From: Rhabditophanes sp. KR3021
Taxonomy: Eukaryota; Nematoda; Chromadorea; Rhabditida; Alloionematidae
Direction: 5' to 3'
DNA: 64,000 nt
NCBI GenBank assembly: GCA_963281155.1
Contig: CAUJLY010000006.1
Span: forward strand, 4,588,001-4,652,000
Shown: piece by piece, positions 1-10,256 of the stretch
How the letters are laid out: each line of letters starts with the position of its first letter
Position numbering within the stretch: position 1 is the first letter of the stretch
The notes under the pieces: generated by a model
What the model was told of the DNA's origin: nothing
Database searches by the model: none
The model's input: only the letters and a program-made list of their open reading frames with translations
Translations under genes and position numbers: made by a program

Positions 1-2
1 AT

Positions 3-3000
3 CATTATACAAGAGATTCCTCTCCGGCCCTGAACAACTCTAGTAAGTTTTTGAACCACACAGTTGAATAACACTATATGAATATAAGTATTCGAATAAG
101 ACTACATAAATATATGCATTTAATAAGTAACATATATTAATTTCCATCTCTTATTTATTTTAGGAGCCGTTACACCAGCTTTGAGTAAATCATTTGCAGA
201 TTATAGTTTACCAGACGAAGGACAAGGTGCTTTTCAAAGAAGTAAAAGCGTCACCCGATTCCAATCACCGTATTCTACCAATCCTGAATCTAATTTTAGC
301 AATACGCCGCTACAATGGAATGATCAAAAGCAGTATTTGTCCCAATCAAGAGTGTCGCTAGCTCCAGGGCATCCGTCAGATCCAAACGAAGCACTGGGTA
401 ATATAAAAACTCTTTTGATAAATTATTTTTTACTATTTAATCAAACTGATCGCGATCTTTCCTTTTCAACTCATCAATCTATGGCGCATGAAAAGTCTTT
501 CATATCAAACTACCAATTACCAAAACCTACGACTAATAACCAATGTGATAGCATGCTTTCTTCTAACAATTCATCAACAGTTATTTGTTCACCTTCATTG
601 CCTGTAATCTCCACTAATACAAATAATTCTGTCTCTTCTCAGATTGATCATCCGTCCCGCTCAAATTCATGCGACCGATTTCGGGCTGTAAATAGATATG
701 CACTAGAAGCTATGAAGACAAACCACTTTCATTTGCCTTCTTTTCGCATCCCTCCAACCAATAATAACAATCCCTTAATTATTAACAAAAAAGATGACAC
801 TATACTGAGTTGTAACATTCCTGACCGATGCTTAACTCACAAAGAAAAGTATTTTAATGATGCTTGGAGTAAATTAGCCTCAACCTCATATTTTGACAAA
901 AGTTTATCATCCACTTCTTTAATTGCTCGACCCAAAATGAGTATTTATGATCATATCCGTTTTACTGAAATTACTAAAAAACTAGAAAAAACAGTCTCAG
1001 ATCTTCAGCATCTAGCTGATATCTTTGACGAAGTAAAGACAGACAAAAATAAAACGGTAAAATCGAGAAGCACTTCAGACTTGGGTAGTACATTTGAAGA
1101 TGAGTTGGACGATTTTACGAGTGAAAACAATATGAGTGAGTTACTAACAGCATGCTTAATCTTCTTCACCCAACATTCCGCGTTCTATTGTTGCGTCGTA
1201 TTTTTGTATGAAACGTATAGTTGATGTTCCAGTTATGTAAGAATATTTAAATGAGTCTAAACATCACAATAACAAACGAAATCAAAAGTACATTCATTAA
1301 AAGAAGTAGTTAATTGTTGCTTACACAGAATTCATTTTTGCACGCTTATTAATTGTTGTGAATGAAAAATCATCTTGTCTTTATATTTGCTTCTTATTTT
1401 TTGCTAATTTTATATACTTTTTTTCTATTGTAAATGTTGTGTTGTACTTTTAAACGTAATTAAGTAAATTTTATTTTTAGAACTTTTGCAAAATTCAAAC
1501 CAAATTTTGTCAAGGGGAATCAATGATTTAAAGAAAAACCAATTTAACGAAATTATACAAAAAACTAAAGGAGAAAAATTGAGTGAAGAATTAAGTACCC
1601 AACAAAGTCGCAGGCACGGATATATTCCCTCATCAACGCCTTCATTGCAAAATAATTTTGATCGTTTTGACGGATTAATTAAAAACTTTGACAATACACC
1701 AATGTCAAGACAAAGCCCTTTTCCAGAATATAAAACTGCTATTGCACTCTTTAAATTCAATGGAAAAAATGTACGTGAACTTTCCTTGAATAAAGGAGAT
1801 GTTGTTAAGGTTCACAGAGAAATTGATGGAAATTGGATTGAAGGTGAGAGAAATGGAAAATTTGGGATGTTTCCAGCTTGTTATGTCCAAGTAAGTTTAG
1901 AATGTCTTAATGCTTGGAGTAAAAACAATCATTTTGAAAACAATAATACATTCGTACAAGAAAAATAACAACTAAGTAAATTCATGTTTTCAAGAAAACA
2001 TCATACATATAAATGTTTAATGGAATTTAAATGATTGTCTTTCAATGCACATTTAAACAATCACATACGTAATAAATAATTGTTTCAGTTAAATGAGGGT
2101 TCAAAAATAGATTCAGAACAGAAGATAATTGCCTTTTATCAGTTCTTTGGCAGAAATAAAAATGAACTAAGCTTAAAAGCTGGAGAAGTCATCAAAAAGA
2201 CACGAGATATAGATTCGAATTGGATTGAAGGAGTCAACCAACATGGCGAAATCGGTATTTTCCCAAGTAATTATGTTAAGCCTTACCATGATTCTGAACA
2301 GAAATCAGGCATGTCTTCTATGCCTTCTTATTCAATGACGTCAGTTAATGCCACAAATAGTGTCTGCGGTCCACCAAGTGAAAGTACATATGGTGGCTTT
2401 GAAAGAAGTGGAAGTGTTGCCCCAGAACGTCCTAAAACACCCAAGTTTATGGCTAATTTGACAAGCCAGCCACAACCCCAATTTGCTCAAATGTCTCAAA
2501 ATGGTTCTGGAGAACCCTCACGGTATGTTATACAAATAATGTAGCATATTTTAAATATTCTAAACTTATTCACATAAATACTTTGCCATTTCATAGCATT
2601 ATATCAAAAGAAGTTGTAGTAATTATTGTGCAGTTAAATGCTTTTTTACAAAGCGTTGCATCTATTCACTTATGGTGTCAAAAACAATTACTATTATTAT
2701 AAAAAAATGAAATAACTTTGCCCACTGCTGCATTATATAAATTTCCTTATAGCTTCTGTCATGAATGGGATATGGCGCTTTTTTATAAATTTTTACATTC
2801 CTAAAAATTTCCAAATTTACCAATTCTAAAATTCTTATCATTGTTTAGTTTACACATACATAATTTCATTAGTGTAATCTAAAAATGTGTCGTTTATAAA
2901 CCGAAGCAACGTAATTAACACATAAAGTTTGGTATATTGCTTTTATCAAAATAAATGTATACAATTAATTTTAACAAATGATAGACAAAAGGTGTAAGCT

Positions 3001-5258
3001 ATTTAATATCCACGCTAATTCATTCACTATCCGTTAGCTTAAAACATTTCATTTGTATTTTTGTTATGTAATTATGTCCTTAATGATAAATGTTATCAAT
3101 CTTCGTTTTTTACTTTAAACTACAATTACATTTTCTATCAAAAGAATTTCTTTTCAATTATTGTTAGCCAGTCATTTATTTTTTCACAATTTATCTTTGA
3201 GCTCAATAGGAGCTTTTTAAAATGATTAGACCATCAATCTACAAATAACTATTAAGTGTATGTAGTTTTTTGGTTTCGTAATTACATTCAACCGTTTAAA
3301 AGAATTAAACGACTCTCCCATTATTTTTATTGTGCTATCTTGCTGATATAAAACCCTTTTTAATCTGGGAAGCATCAACAGAATTATCTATTTTTTCAAG
3401 TACCTGAATTATCATCAATTCAATAGTTCCTTGTCATGCACTTCAAAGTACTTAAAATTAAAAACATCTATTTAAACAATAAAATTATTGAATAAGCGAA
3501 ATATCATTTTTACAAACAAATACGTAACTTTTTCAATAACAATTGAACCGTAAAAGTTATTAATGAATGTTTTATCAAAATTTTACAGTTCAATAGTGTT
3601 TGAAATGAATGCTTGAGTAAATGGCCTTTTTACATACTCTTACTTCTAATATTCAAGCCATATATATACAAAACAGACATTCTAAACCACACCCCAAATT
3701 TAGTTTGGACCTTAAAAAATAAATTAAATGGGAGCAGCCCAGTTTAGATTTCAGCATTTTCTAATATTATGACATCTTTATTTATAACTTCCAATTGAAA
3801 ACTTTTATTCAAAAGAAGACCATACATGTTGTTCTTCTATTAACTTCTTCCCTATTCATCAACTTTAATTTAATCCAACTAAAAACTTTTTATTATAATT
3901 ATCTAACAGCAACATACCTATTTCTATTCACGTGCTTTTACAAAAAACAAACATTTGTAGAAGAGTATAACAATTTGATGTTATCAGCTTTGTATTTAAC
4001 TTTTTTGCTAAGGACTTTTTAAATTCCTTGATGACTGTTTTAGAGATTAAATATTTGGCGAATTCAGTATAAATATCGCTTCATAATTTGATTCTTAATT
4101 TAATTTAGAATCCTAAAAGTTATTATTCTTAATATTATATATCTCTAAAATAATGACTATGAACATGGCATTATATGCACGACACAAGAAAATCTTACAG
4201 GAAACGTGGGGCTCTTTAAGAAAGAATAAGGTGAAACAAATTAATTGTCCTCTTTTGCTAGTTGAAAGACCTGATTTATGTGTTTCATCAGGAAATGTTT
4301 CTCCTTTCTTTGGGTGTATTCAAGCCGGTACTTCAAATTATATCATTAAAAATCCAACCTGGAAAGATAAGAAACAACAGGATGGATATTGCTTAGTATT
4401 AGGATTTGTAGATTATATAATGGAGCATTTATCCAATCCAGCATATTCGAATCGTGATTTAATAAGTGCTTGTTTCCATTTTGGAAGACGCTTAGCAGCC
4501 GTATATAGAGCCCTTGAAGTAGACATAAAAATCAGCTGGACTATAATTAGATACAGTCATTCTTTGCATAAGAATAACAGTCGAAACGATATTTTTAAAG
4601 CATTATTGTGGACATATTTTGTTGAAAAAATATCAGCCATTGTCATTAAATGTTTTTGCAAAGAAGTGAAAAGAGACTTTTCTTCACGACCCTTGACAAC
4701 GATTTATGAATGTGATAATATAGTAACATGCTTTTGTGAACCATTGCAAATAAAAATGAATTTATTGATGCTTCAAGAAACTAAAAGGGAAAAAACGGGT
4801 TTAATAACCAGAATTATGTCTAAATTTGTAAGCTAAGGTTTTAAAAATTCAAAACATGTATCATACTTTACTTTGTCAATTAAACCATCAATTATCCTTA
4901 TATTTTTACTTATAGAGTAATAAGTCCCCTACAACCAAAGAGACAACCAAACCGTCTTCCCGAAATTCAACAATGGCAGCAACGCCATCATTCTGAAGGT
5001 CTTTCTGGCCCAGCTAATCTAGTGCCTCGTAATTCTGAAATGTATGTTTATCAAATGTTCCCACACTGAATAACATCTTTTATATTTAGATATCGAGCAA
5101 TTAACATTTATAAGCCGCAACAAGAAGGAGAGTTAGAACTTCAGCATGGAGATATTATTTTTGTAGTTGAGAAATTAACAGATGGATTTGTAATTGGATT
5201 ACTATTAAGAACAAATCAATTTGGAGTTGTTCCAGGCAGCTTAATAATCAGACATTAA
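3..5258 (+). CDS. Sorbin/CAP (SORBS/ponsin/vinexin) family adaptor, 3' part, three SH3 domains
   Basis: Adaptor of the CAP/sorbin family, which in animals links vinculin and actin at focal adhesions and muscle attachments. The 5' end lies outside the window. Phase-matched exons: 3-42, 164-1135, 1481-1890, 2089-2522, 4916-5041 and 5090-5258 (about 716 residues visible). The long exon 164-1135 is Ser/Asn-rich and disordered. SH3-1 is at about 1732-1890 (motifs ELSLNKGD, NWIEGE, GMFPACYV), SH3-2 at about 2119-2285 (ELSLKAGE, NWIEG, GIFPSNYV), and a C-terminal SH3-3 at 5090-5258 (YRAINIY, ELELQHGD, FGVVPG). Three C-terminal SH3 domains, the third beginning YRA, are the family hallmark. SH3-3 has lost the binding Trp and Tyr. 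A possible extra intron at about 399-495 has a poor acceptor, so I read through it. The intron 2523-4915 contains a separate gene on the same strand. Confidence 0.85.
4153..4836 (+). CDS. Globin-like protein lacking both heme histidines, nested in the SORBS intron
   Basis: Intact 227-residue single-exon frame from ATG 4153 to TAA, inside the 2.4-kb intron of the SORBS-like gene and on the same strand. Its pattern resembles nematode globins: an A-helix-like KKILQETWGSL near residue 13, an E-helix-like segment ending VDYIMEHLSNP, an F-helix-like FGRRLAAVYRAL, a G/H-like end ALLWTYFVEKISAIVIKCF. In globins the F-helix motif is LGR(K/R)H, with the last residue the proximal His; here it is Leu. 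The distal E7 His also appears replaced (Gly or Asp, depending on the alignment). If it is a globin it probably cannot bind heme in the usual way. Lack of introns suggests retroposition, but no poly-A tract or repeats prove this. Family assignment is by eye and moderate only; the alternative is an unrelated helical protein. Confidence 0.5.
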   Translation: MTMNMALYARHKKILQETWGSLRKNKVKQINCPLLLVERPDLCVSSGNVSPFFGCIQAGTSNYIIKNPTWKDKKQQDGYCLVLGFVDYIMEHLSNPAYSNRDLISACFHFGRRLAAVYRALEVDIKISWTIIRYSHSLHKNNSRNDIFKALLWTYFVEKISAIVIKCFCKEVKRDFSSRPLTTIYECDNIVTCFCEPLQIKMNLLMLQETKREKTGLITRIMSKFVS

Positions 5259-5882
5259 TTCATCCCTTATTTAAACTTTCATATATTATTTAAATATAGC
5301 AAAAATCGTCTAGATATATCACCCGTAAAAAGTAAATTTAATTGTAGGCAACGCTGAATAAAAATATATGTTTAAGTATATCAAATTTATATTGTATACC
5401 TGATTGATCATTTACTGTCCAATAAAAATATCAAGAAATACTTTGACCTATGTGTTGTATTTTACTTGATTGTTTACATAAATTATGTGCACTTTAGAGA
5501 CATTTCCATCAAACATTTTCCGCAACAAAAAACATCTATTAGATTATTTATTTAGTATATAAATAGGAAGCGAATGATGTGTCAAAGAACGAGCAAAAGA
5601 CATCTTTCCAAGTTAGAGAGCTTTTGAATATGCAAAATACTTCCCCAATTTCCATCTATGTAAAAGTTATGTTTGCTGGTTTCAATTTCCTTATTCAGTC
5701 AAATTGCATTCTTTAATAGTTAATTTATCACTTTTCAGTTTACTTTTGAATATCAATTTCCCTTCTTAAATTGCCTTACTTCAACATTTTGCATTAAAAA
5801 CGTAATTGATGCCAAAGATGTTTATCGTCTTATTATCTAATTTCTTTTATATCTTTCTTTAAAGTACTTCTTTTTAGAAAAA
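5259..5882. other. Intergenic, SORBS to PGP phosphatase
   Basis: AT-rich spacer between two same-strand genes. The first part is the SORBS 3'UTR (an AATAAA near 5420). A pyrimidine-rich acceptor, TTTTTAG at 5871-5877, lies five bases before the next ATG and fits a spliced-leader or 5'UTR splice site. I see nothing else. Confidence 0.5.
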
Positions 5883-6794
5883 ATGATTTCTTCATTGGAG
5901 TTGAAAAGTATGCTTGAAAGTTTTGACAACTTTCTATTTGACGCCGATGGTGTTCTATGGTTAGGAAACTCCCCAATCCCAGGAGCGATTGACTTCCTCA
6001 ATATGCTCGTGAGTGTAGGAAAGAACGTATACTTGATTTCAAATAACTCCTCAAAATCATTGGAAGAGTATGTTGTAAAGTTGAAGAAACTGGGTTTTAC
6101 AATGATTCAACGGGACAACATTTACACCCCAGCAATTGTTGCTGCTGATTATATTGCTAAGAATAGAAAGAACTCAGACCTTCCCGTTTACTTGATCGGG
6201 ACTAAGGGTCTTTCCCAATCCTTGAAAGATGCAGGTGTTGAAAGTTTTGGTGTTGGGGCTGATCATTTTAATAGCTACACAAAAAATGAATTTCTTGATG
6301 AAATCCCATTGGAAAGCAAAGTATCTGCTGTCCTGTGTTCTTATGACAACCACTTTAGTTATGCTAAAATGATGAAGGCAGCAAACTATTTGTTGGATGA
6401 AGATGTTTTGTTTGTCATAACAAACGAAGATAAAACATTTCCAGGCCCAAAGCCAGGGATCTTAATTCCTGGTTCAGGATCCATTTCTGCCGCTGTCATC
6501 GCTTGTGCTCCACGTGCCCCGTTAGTAATTGGCAAACCCCACAAACATATAATGGATTACATGAAAGAAAGAGTTCATTTGCAATCAGATCGTGCAATTA
6601 TGTTTGGTGATCGCCTTGACACTGATATCGCCTTTGGTCATAACAATGGCATCAAAACATGTTTAGTGCAAACTGGAATTCATAGCCTCATAGATGTTGC
6701 TAATCTTTCTCCCACTTGTCCAAATACACCAAACTTGACTCCACACTTCACTACACTATCTTTTGTTGAGTTGATGGCATCAAGTTCCAGCTAA
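5883..6794 (+). CDS. HAD-superfamily phosphatase, phosphoglycolate phosphatase (PGP/PGPH) type
   Basis: Cytosolic Mg2+-dependent phosphatase of the PGP/chronophin/NagD branch of the HAD superfamily; relatives hydrolyse 2-phosphoglycolate, glycerol-3-phosphate or related metabolites and remove glycolytic side products. The 303-residue frame is uninterrupted. Motif I is DADGVLW with nucleophile Asp20 and acid/base Asp22; motif II is SNNS at residues 53-56; the conserved lysine is in GKPHKH; motif IV is GDRLDTDIAFG near residues 243-253. Length is normal for the family (about 300-320). C. elegans has several such genes (pgph). A TTTTTAG acceptor lies five bases before the ATG, supporting this start and suggesting trans-splicing. 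The exact substrate cannot be told from sequence. Confidence 0.92.
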   Translation: MISSLELKSMLESFDNFLFDADGVLWLGNSPIPGAIDFLNMLVSVGKNVYLISNNSSKSLEEYVVKLKKLGFTMIQRDNIYTPAIVAADYIAKNRKNSDLPVYLIGTKGLSQSLKDAGVESFGVGADHFNSYTKNEFLDEIPLESKVSAVLCSYDNHFSYAKMMKAANYLLDEDVLFVITNEDKTFPGPKPGILIPGSGSISAAVIACAPRAPLVIGKPHKHIMDYMKERVHLQSDRAIMFGDRLDTDIAFGHNNGIKTCLVQTGIHSLIDVANLSPTCPNTPNLTPHFTTLSFVELMASSSS

Positions 6795-7309
6795 ATTGAA
6801 AGTATGCTTATTGTACTATGATCATTATTGTTGAATTTTTAAAATAAATACTCTTCCTGACACATATAACAAATAAAAATCAGGTGATTTTTTCATCATC
6901 TTTATTATCTTCTTACACACTTATCAATAAAGTATCAAACTTTAATTACATTAATTGGTTCAAAATATAAATACTATATCATTCCATAGCGTTCTATTTA
7001 TAAAAAAGAGCTTTCCGTAGATAACTGGGATGCGGAAAAATGTATGTGTTTGATAGATAGATGTTTATCCAATTTGGTTTGTAAGTGATGATCACGCTGA
7101 AATCCCTCCTTGTGTTTTGTACTAAAGCTTTTCATGATCTCTGCATGTTTATGTTTTGCTAAATCAGTGTTCCATTTCATGTTTACATCAAAACATACTT
7201 AATAACAATTCCTAATAGGTCTTTTAAGATACAGATCATTTACACATTATTTATGGGAGACCTTTGTATTTTCTTAAACTATTACAACGATTTTATCATG
7301 AAATATTGG

Positions 7310-7482
7310 TAGTTTGTATGAAGTTGATGCTTGCAACAGTTTTACCAATTTTCTTGGTGTGGAAAAATGCTTACTTTTAAAAACTCAAAAACAATTACAC
7401 GAGCTTTTAAGGTAACTAAGAATTTTCCAACTGATCCCGTTTAAATGTACAACAAATGGACGGGCCAACTTCATACAAACTA
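7310..7482. repeat. 17-base perfect inverted repeat
   Basis: TAGTTTGTATGAAGTTG at 7310-7326 is exactly reverse-complemented at 7466-7482, with 139 bases between. It could be a degenerate transposon end or a cruciform-forming site. The arms do not extend cleanly beyond 17 bases. Confidence 0.55.
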
Positions 7483-7684
7483 TTGATAGTTGTTACATAA
7501 GACCGTTTCTATTAGATGGCCCATCAAAGTATATAGTACAAACTATAATTGAACTTGTGTCACTTTTAGTATTAAACAGATATAAAAGAAAATTGTTTCC
7601 AATTTTAATGATGACGCGTTCACCTAAACTTTCATAGCTGATGATGTCTCAATAAACATCTCCTATTTAAATGCTTTTGATGAA

Positions 7685-7737
7685 GGGGTTATTCCATTAA
7701 CGTTTAAATATTCTTGATTACGGGGGTTATTCCATTA
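7685..7737. repeat. 15-base direct repeat GGGGTTATTCCATTA
   Basis: Two exact copies at 7685-7699 and 7723-7737, 38 bases apart, in the region upstream of the perilipin gene. The repeat is notably G-rich for this AT-rich DNA, so it may be regulatory or a small local duplication. Confidence 0.5.
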
Positions 7738-8065
7738 CACTTTTTGCACACTAAATTACAACATTACTTGGTGATATTTAATCATGAAAATATTTAGATA
7801 GTCAGCATATTATTGTAACTAATCAAAAGTCAACACGTTACTACATTTTATCAGTGTTTTTTAATGTTTAGGAGCCGGTCGGCATCTCCATCACAATTTA
7901 ATCAATTTTGATTGTATTTTTTTTGATTTTTCTAGTTTTTCTAGAGTCATCATTAATTGACTTTTACAATATACTTGTCATCATTTATAGATAAAGCGTG
8001 TTTTACGTTCAAAATATGTAGTTTTTGCATGATGTTTTATATATTTTCAGAAATATACAAAGAAA

Positions 8066-9387
8066 ATGTCCGCTCAAGTTCAAACCAACGAATCTGTCCA
8101 AGATGGAATCAATCGCAAAGTCCAAGAACTTTACACCACTGTTGCCTCAACACCAATTGGAAAGATTGTAAGCTTAAGGTATCGAAAAGCAGTATTAATT
8201 TTACACAATTTTAGGTTGAAAATGGATACAACACCGCTAAAACAAGCTCTGTTTTAATGGAACGTGCCTGTTCAAACATCGAAGGTGGTGTTAGTAGTGT
8301 TGCAACTGGATATGTTCTTCCAACTGCAGTCAAAGTAGTCGAAAACTACAATTATGGATTCGATTCTACTCAAAAAGCTGTTGATAAGACAAAGCAAGTT
8401 GCAAATGTTGGTGCTGCATATGGATTAGCAACAATCGTTGCTGGAATTCAAATGAGTCTACTTGCTGGGGTAAATGGAGTCAATTATGCCTTGGACACTG
8501 CTTCAGCAACTAAGGACCTTGGTACCGGAACAATCCAATATGTTTCCCAGGTCAAGGCTGCGACTACCGAAAAAGTAGCATCAGCTTTGGAAAAGACCAT
8601 TAATCTCGCAAACAAGCCAAAAGATATCGCAACAAATCAAGTTAACTATGTTCTTGATGTCACACAAAGTTACGTCGAATTGGTTTGCAAGACACCAATC
8701 CCCAGACTTGAGAATCCCGAGAATGTTTCAATAGTTGAGAGATTGTCGGCTTTGATGGGATTTATTACTAGTAACTTGATTGCTAAAGGAAATGACCAGT
8801 ATCTATCTCCATTAATTGAAAATGTTTATTCACAGATGAATAAATTAAAGCAAAATTTCATCATGCTTGAATTGTTCAAAAAGGAAAGAGAAAGCTTAGG
8901 CAACACTATCACTGGAGTTTCTGAAAAATACTCTAAGCTTAAGGAAAGAATTCGCGAGGAGGCCACCAAGATCAATGTGGCCCCAGAACAATTTCTTCTT
9001 AACCAAATCCGCACCACCACCGACAAATTAGACGAAAGCGCTGAGCTTATGAAAATCAAGGGAGAAAACCTTTTCTCGCCTCAAATAAATGGTATGCTCA
9101 TAAAAGTCATCTCTACGATTCGCGATTTTGACGCAACTTTGAACAGCTCCAAATCAGTATATGACATCAAAAATGAAGTGATCCAAACTATCGTAAATGT
9201 TTTGAATACTGTTTTAAGCTTTATCTCGAAAGATACCGAAGAACCAAAGTTGGAAGACTTCTCTGATAATATTGGGACCGAAATCAGCGATGCTGAAAGC
9301 AAGAACTCTGTCAATAACGAAAACAATGAAGGTAAAAATGATGGAAACTTAGTCGCAGCAGAATCTGATAATAACGCATCTGATTAA
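8066..9387 (+). CDS. Perilipin-family lipid-droplet protein
   Basis: Perilipins coat cytosolic lipid droplets and control lipase access. Exons 8066-8167 and 8215-9387 join in phase 0 across a 47-base intron and give 424 residues. The N-terminal PAT-like region has the sequence VASTPIGKIVENGYNTAK with the following MERACSNIEGG, then repeated 11-mer-like amphipathic helices (VKVVENYNYGF, AVDKTKQVANVG, a VNYALDTASATK segment), as in perilipins and C. elegans W01A8.1 (plin-1). The middle is helical and the C-terminal about 60 residues are acidic, Asn/Glu/Asp-rich and disordered. The 5' acceptor TTTTCAG 15 bases upstream of the ATG supports the chosen start. Confidence 0.85.
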
Positions 9388-9717
9388 GAAAATTGGATTT
9401 GATCAAGAATTATGCTCCCGCAATTTATTAAGATATAAGTATAACAAATTGTTTTTTACATTTTATATTATTCATTTTTGATGATATTTAACTCTTTTTT
9501 GTTCACCCAAGCCATTAATTCTTTTTAATATACTTTTAATCAAGCATAAAACTGTGTTATCAATTGTTAATAACTTAAATTCCACAGGAGCCACTCCTAG
9601 AGTCAGCTACTAATTATTTTAACATGATAAGATTATCAATTAACCTGACTGCTTAATTACAATTTTCATTTAATTTTTCATTCAATTAACTTTGTTTCTT
9701 AATTTCTTGATTGGAAA
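9388..9717. other. Intergenic / promoter region of the small secreted gene
   Basis: 330 bases holding the perilipin 3'UTR and the promoter of the downstream secreted gene, including a palindromic double GATA site at 9625-9638. Confidence 0.5.
9625..9638. promoter_or_regulatory. Palindromic double TGATAA (GATA-factor) site
   Basis: TGATAAGATTATCA lies 80-93 bases upstream of the ATG of the small secreted gene. In C. elegans extended TGATAA sites bound by ELT-2 drive intestinal genes. The two sites facing each other as a perfect palindrome are less likely to be chance than one copy, but in AT-rich DNA this remains an inference. Confidence 0.4.
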
Positions 9718-10256
9718 ATGAATAAATATTGCATTGTCCTCTTAATTTCCCTAATTTTCAAATTCGGCTTGGCTGATACTACTCCTGATCCTACTCCTGG
9801 AAGCGTGGTTTTTTCACACACTTGTGATAAAAATAATGTCTGCACATTCACCATTACAGCTCCAAAGGCAATTTAGTATTTATTGAATTTAAATAATCGT
9901 CATTTAGGCTGTTATGAGAACTATTGATGAAGCCGAATTCAACAGTACTATGTATAGATTAGCTGGTGCTGTCACAGCTTTAACAAATTCATCGAGTGTT
10001 TTATCAGCTGATTTTACTGAATTTCAAAACGTAATTTATTAATACACAGAATAATAATTTACTTTTTTAGGTTACAACTCTTGCTTTACAAGATGTCGAG
10101 TCAGTTGTAACTCCGTTAGTAGCTTCCATTAATGGCTATGCAACGGAAACATCATCCTTATTGTCAAATGTCAATACTGCAAAGAATCTTGCCAATAATA
10201 TTACCGATTCCTTGAATTGTTTCCTTCTTGGTAGCAAACCTTCAGCAAGTTGTTAA
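9718..10256 (+). CDS. Small secreted protein, novel (152 residues)
   Basis: Not recognised. Exons 9718-9867, 9908-10030 and 10071-10256 all join in phase 0. The first intron starts with GC (AAAG|GCAATT) and ends TTTAG, since reading through meets a stop; the second is a normal GT-AG intron of 40 bases. Residues 1-19 form a signal peptide (CIVLLISLIFKFGLA). The mature protein has two close Cys (SHTCDKNNVCTF) and two near the end (LNCFLLGSKPSASC), with Asn-x-Ser/Thr sites and an alpha-helical Ala/Thr/Ser-rich middle. Poly-A signal AATAAA is at 10295-10300. The GATA palindrome upstream hints at gut expression. Likely a secreted effector-like or luminal protein; function unknown. Confidence 0.72.

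Larger units (their letters stand above)
6795..8065. other. Intergenic with short inverted and direct repeats
   Basis: 1.27 kb without a convincing gene. A 60-codon minus-strand frame (6998-7180, His/Lys-rich) is isolated and was not called. There is a perfect 17-base inverted repeat at 7310-7326 / 7466-7482, and a 15-base direct repeat at 7685-7699 / 7723-7737. A TTTTCAG acceptor at 8044-8050 precedes the perilipin ATG by 15 bases. Confidence 0.5.

Noticed and set aside
399..495. Possible intron inside the long SORBS exon
   Set aside because: Donor GTAATA is fair, but the only acceptor (CATGAAAAG) lacks a pyrimidine tract, and the frame is open throughout.
6998..7180. 60-codon minus-strand ORF rich in His and Lys
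   Set aside because: Isolated, no signal or splice partner, and no conserved pattern.
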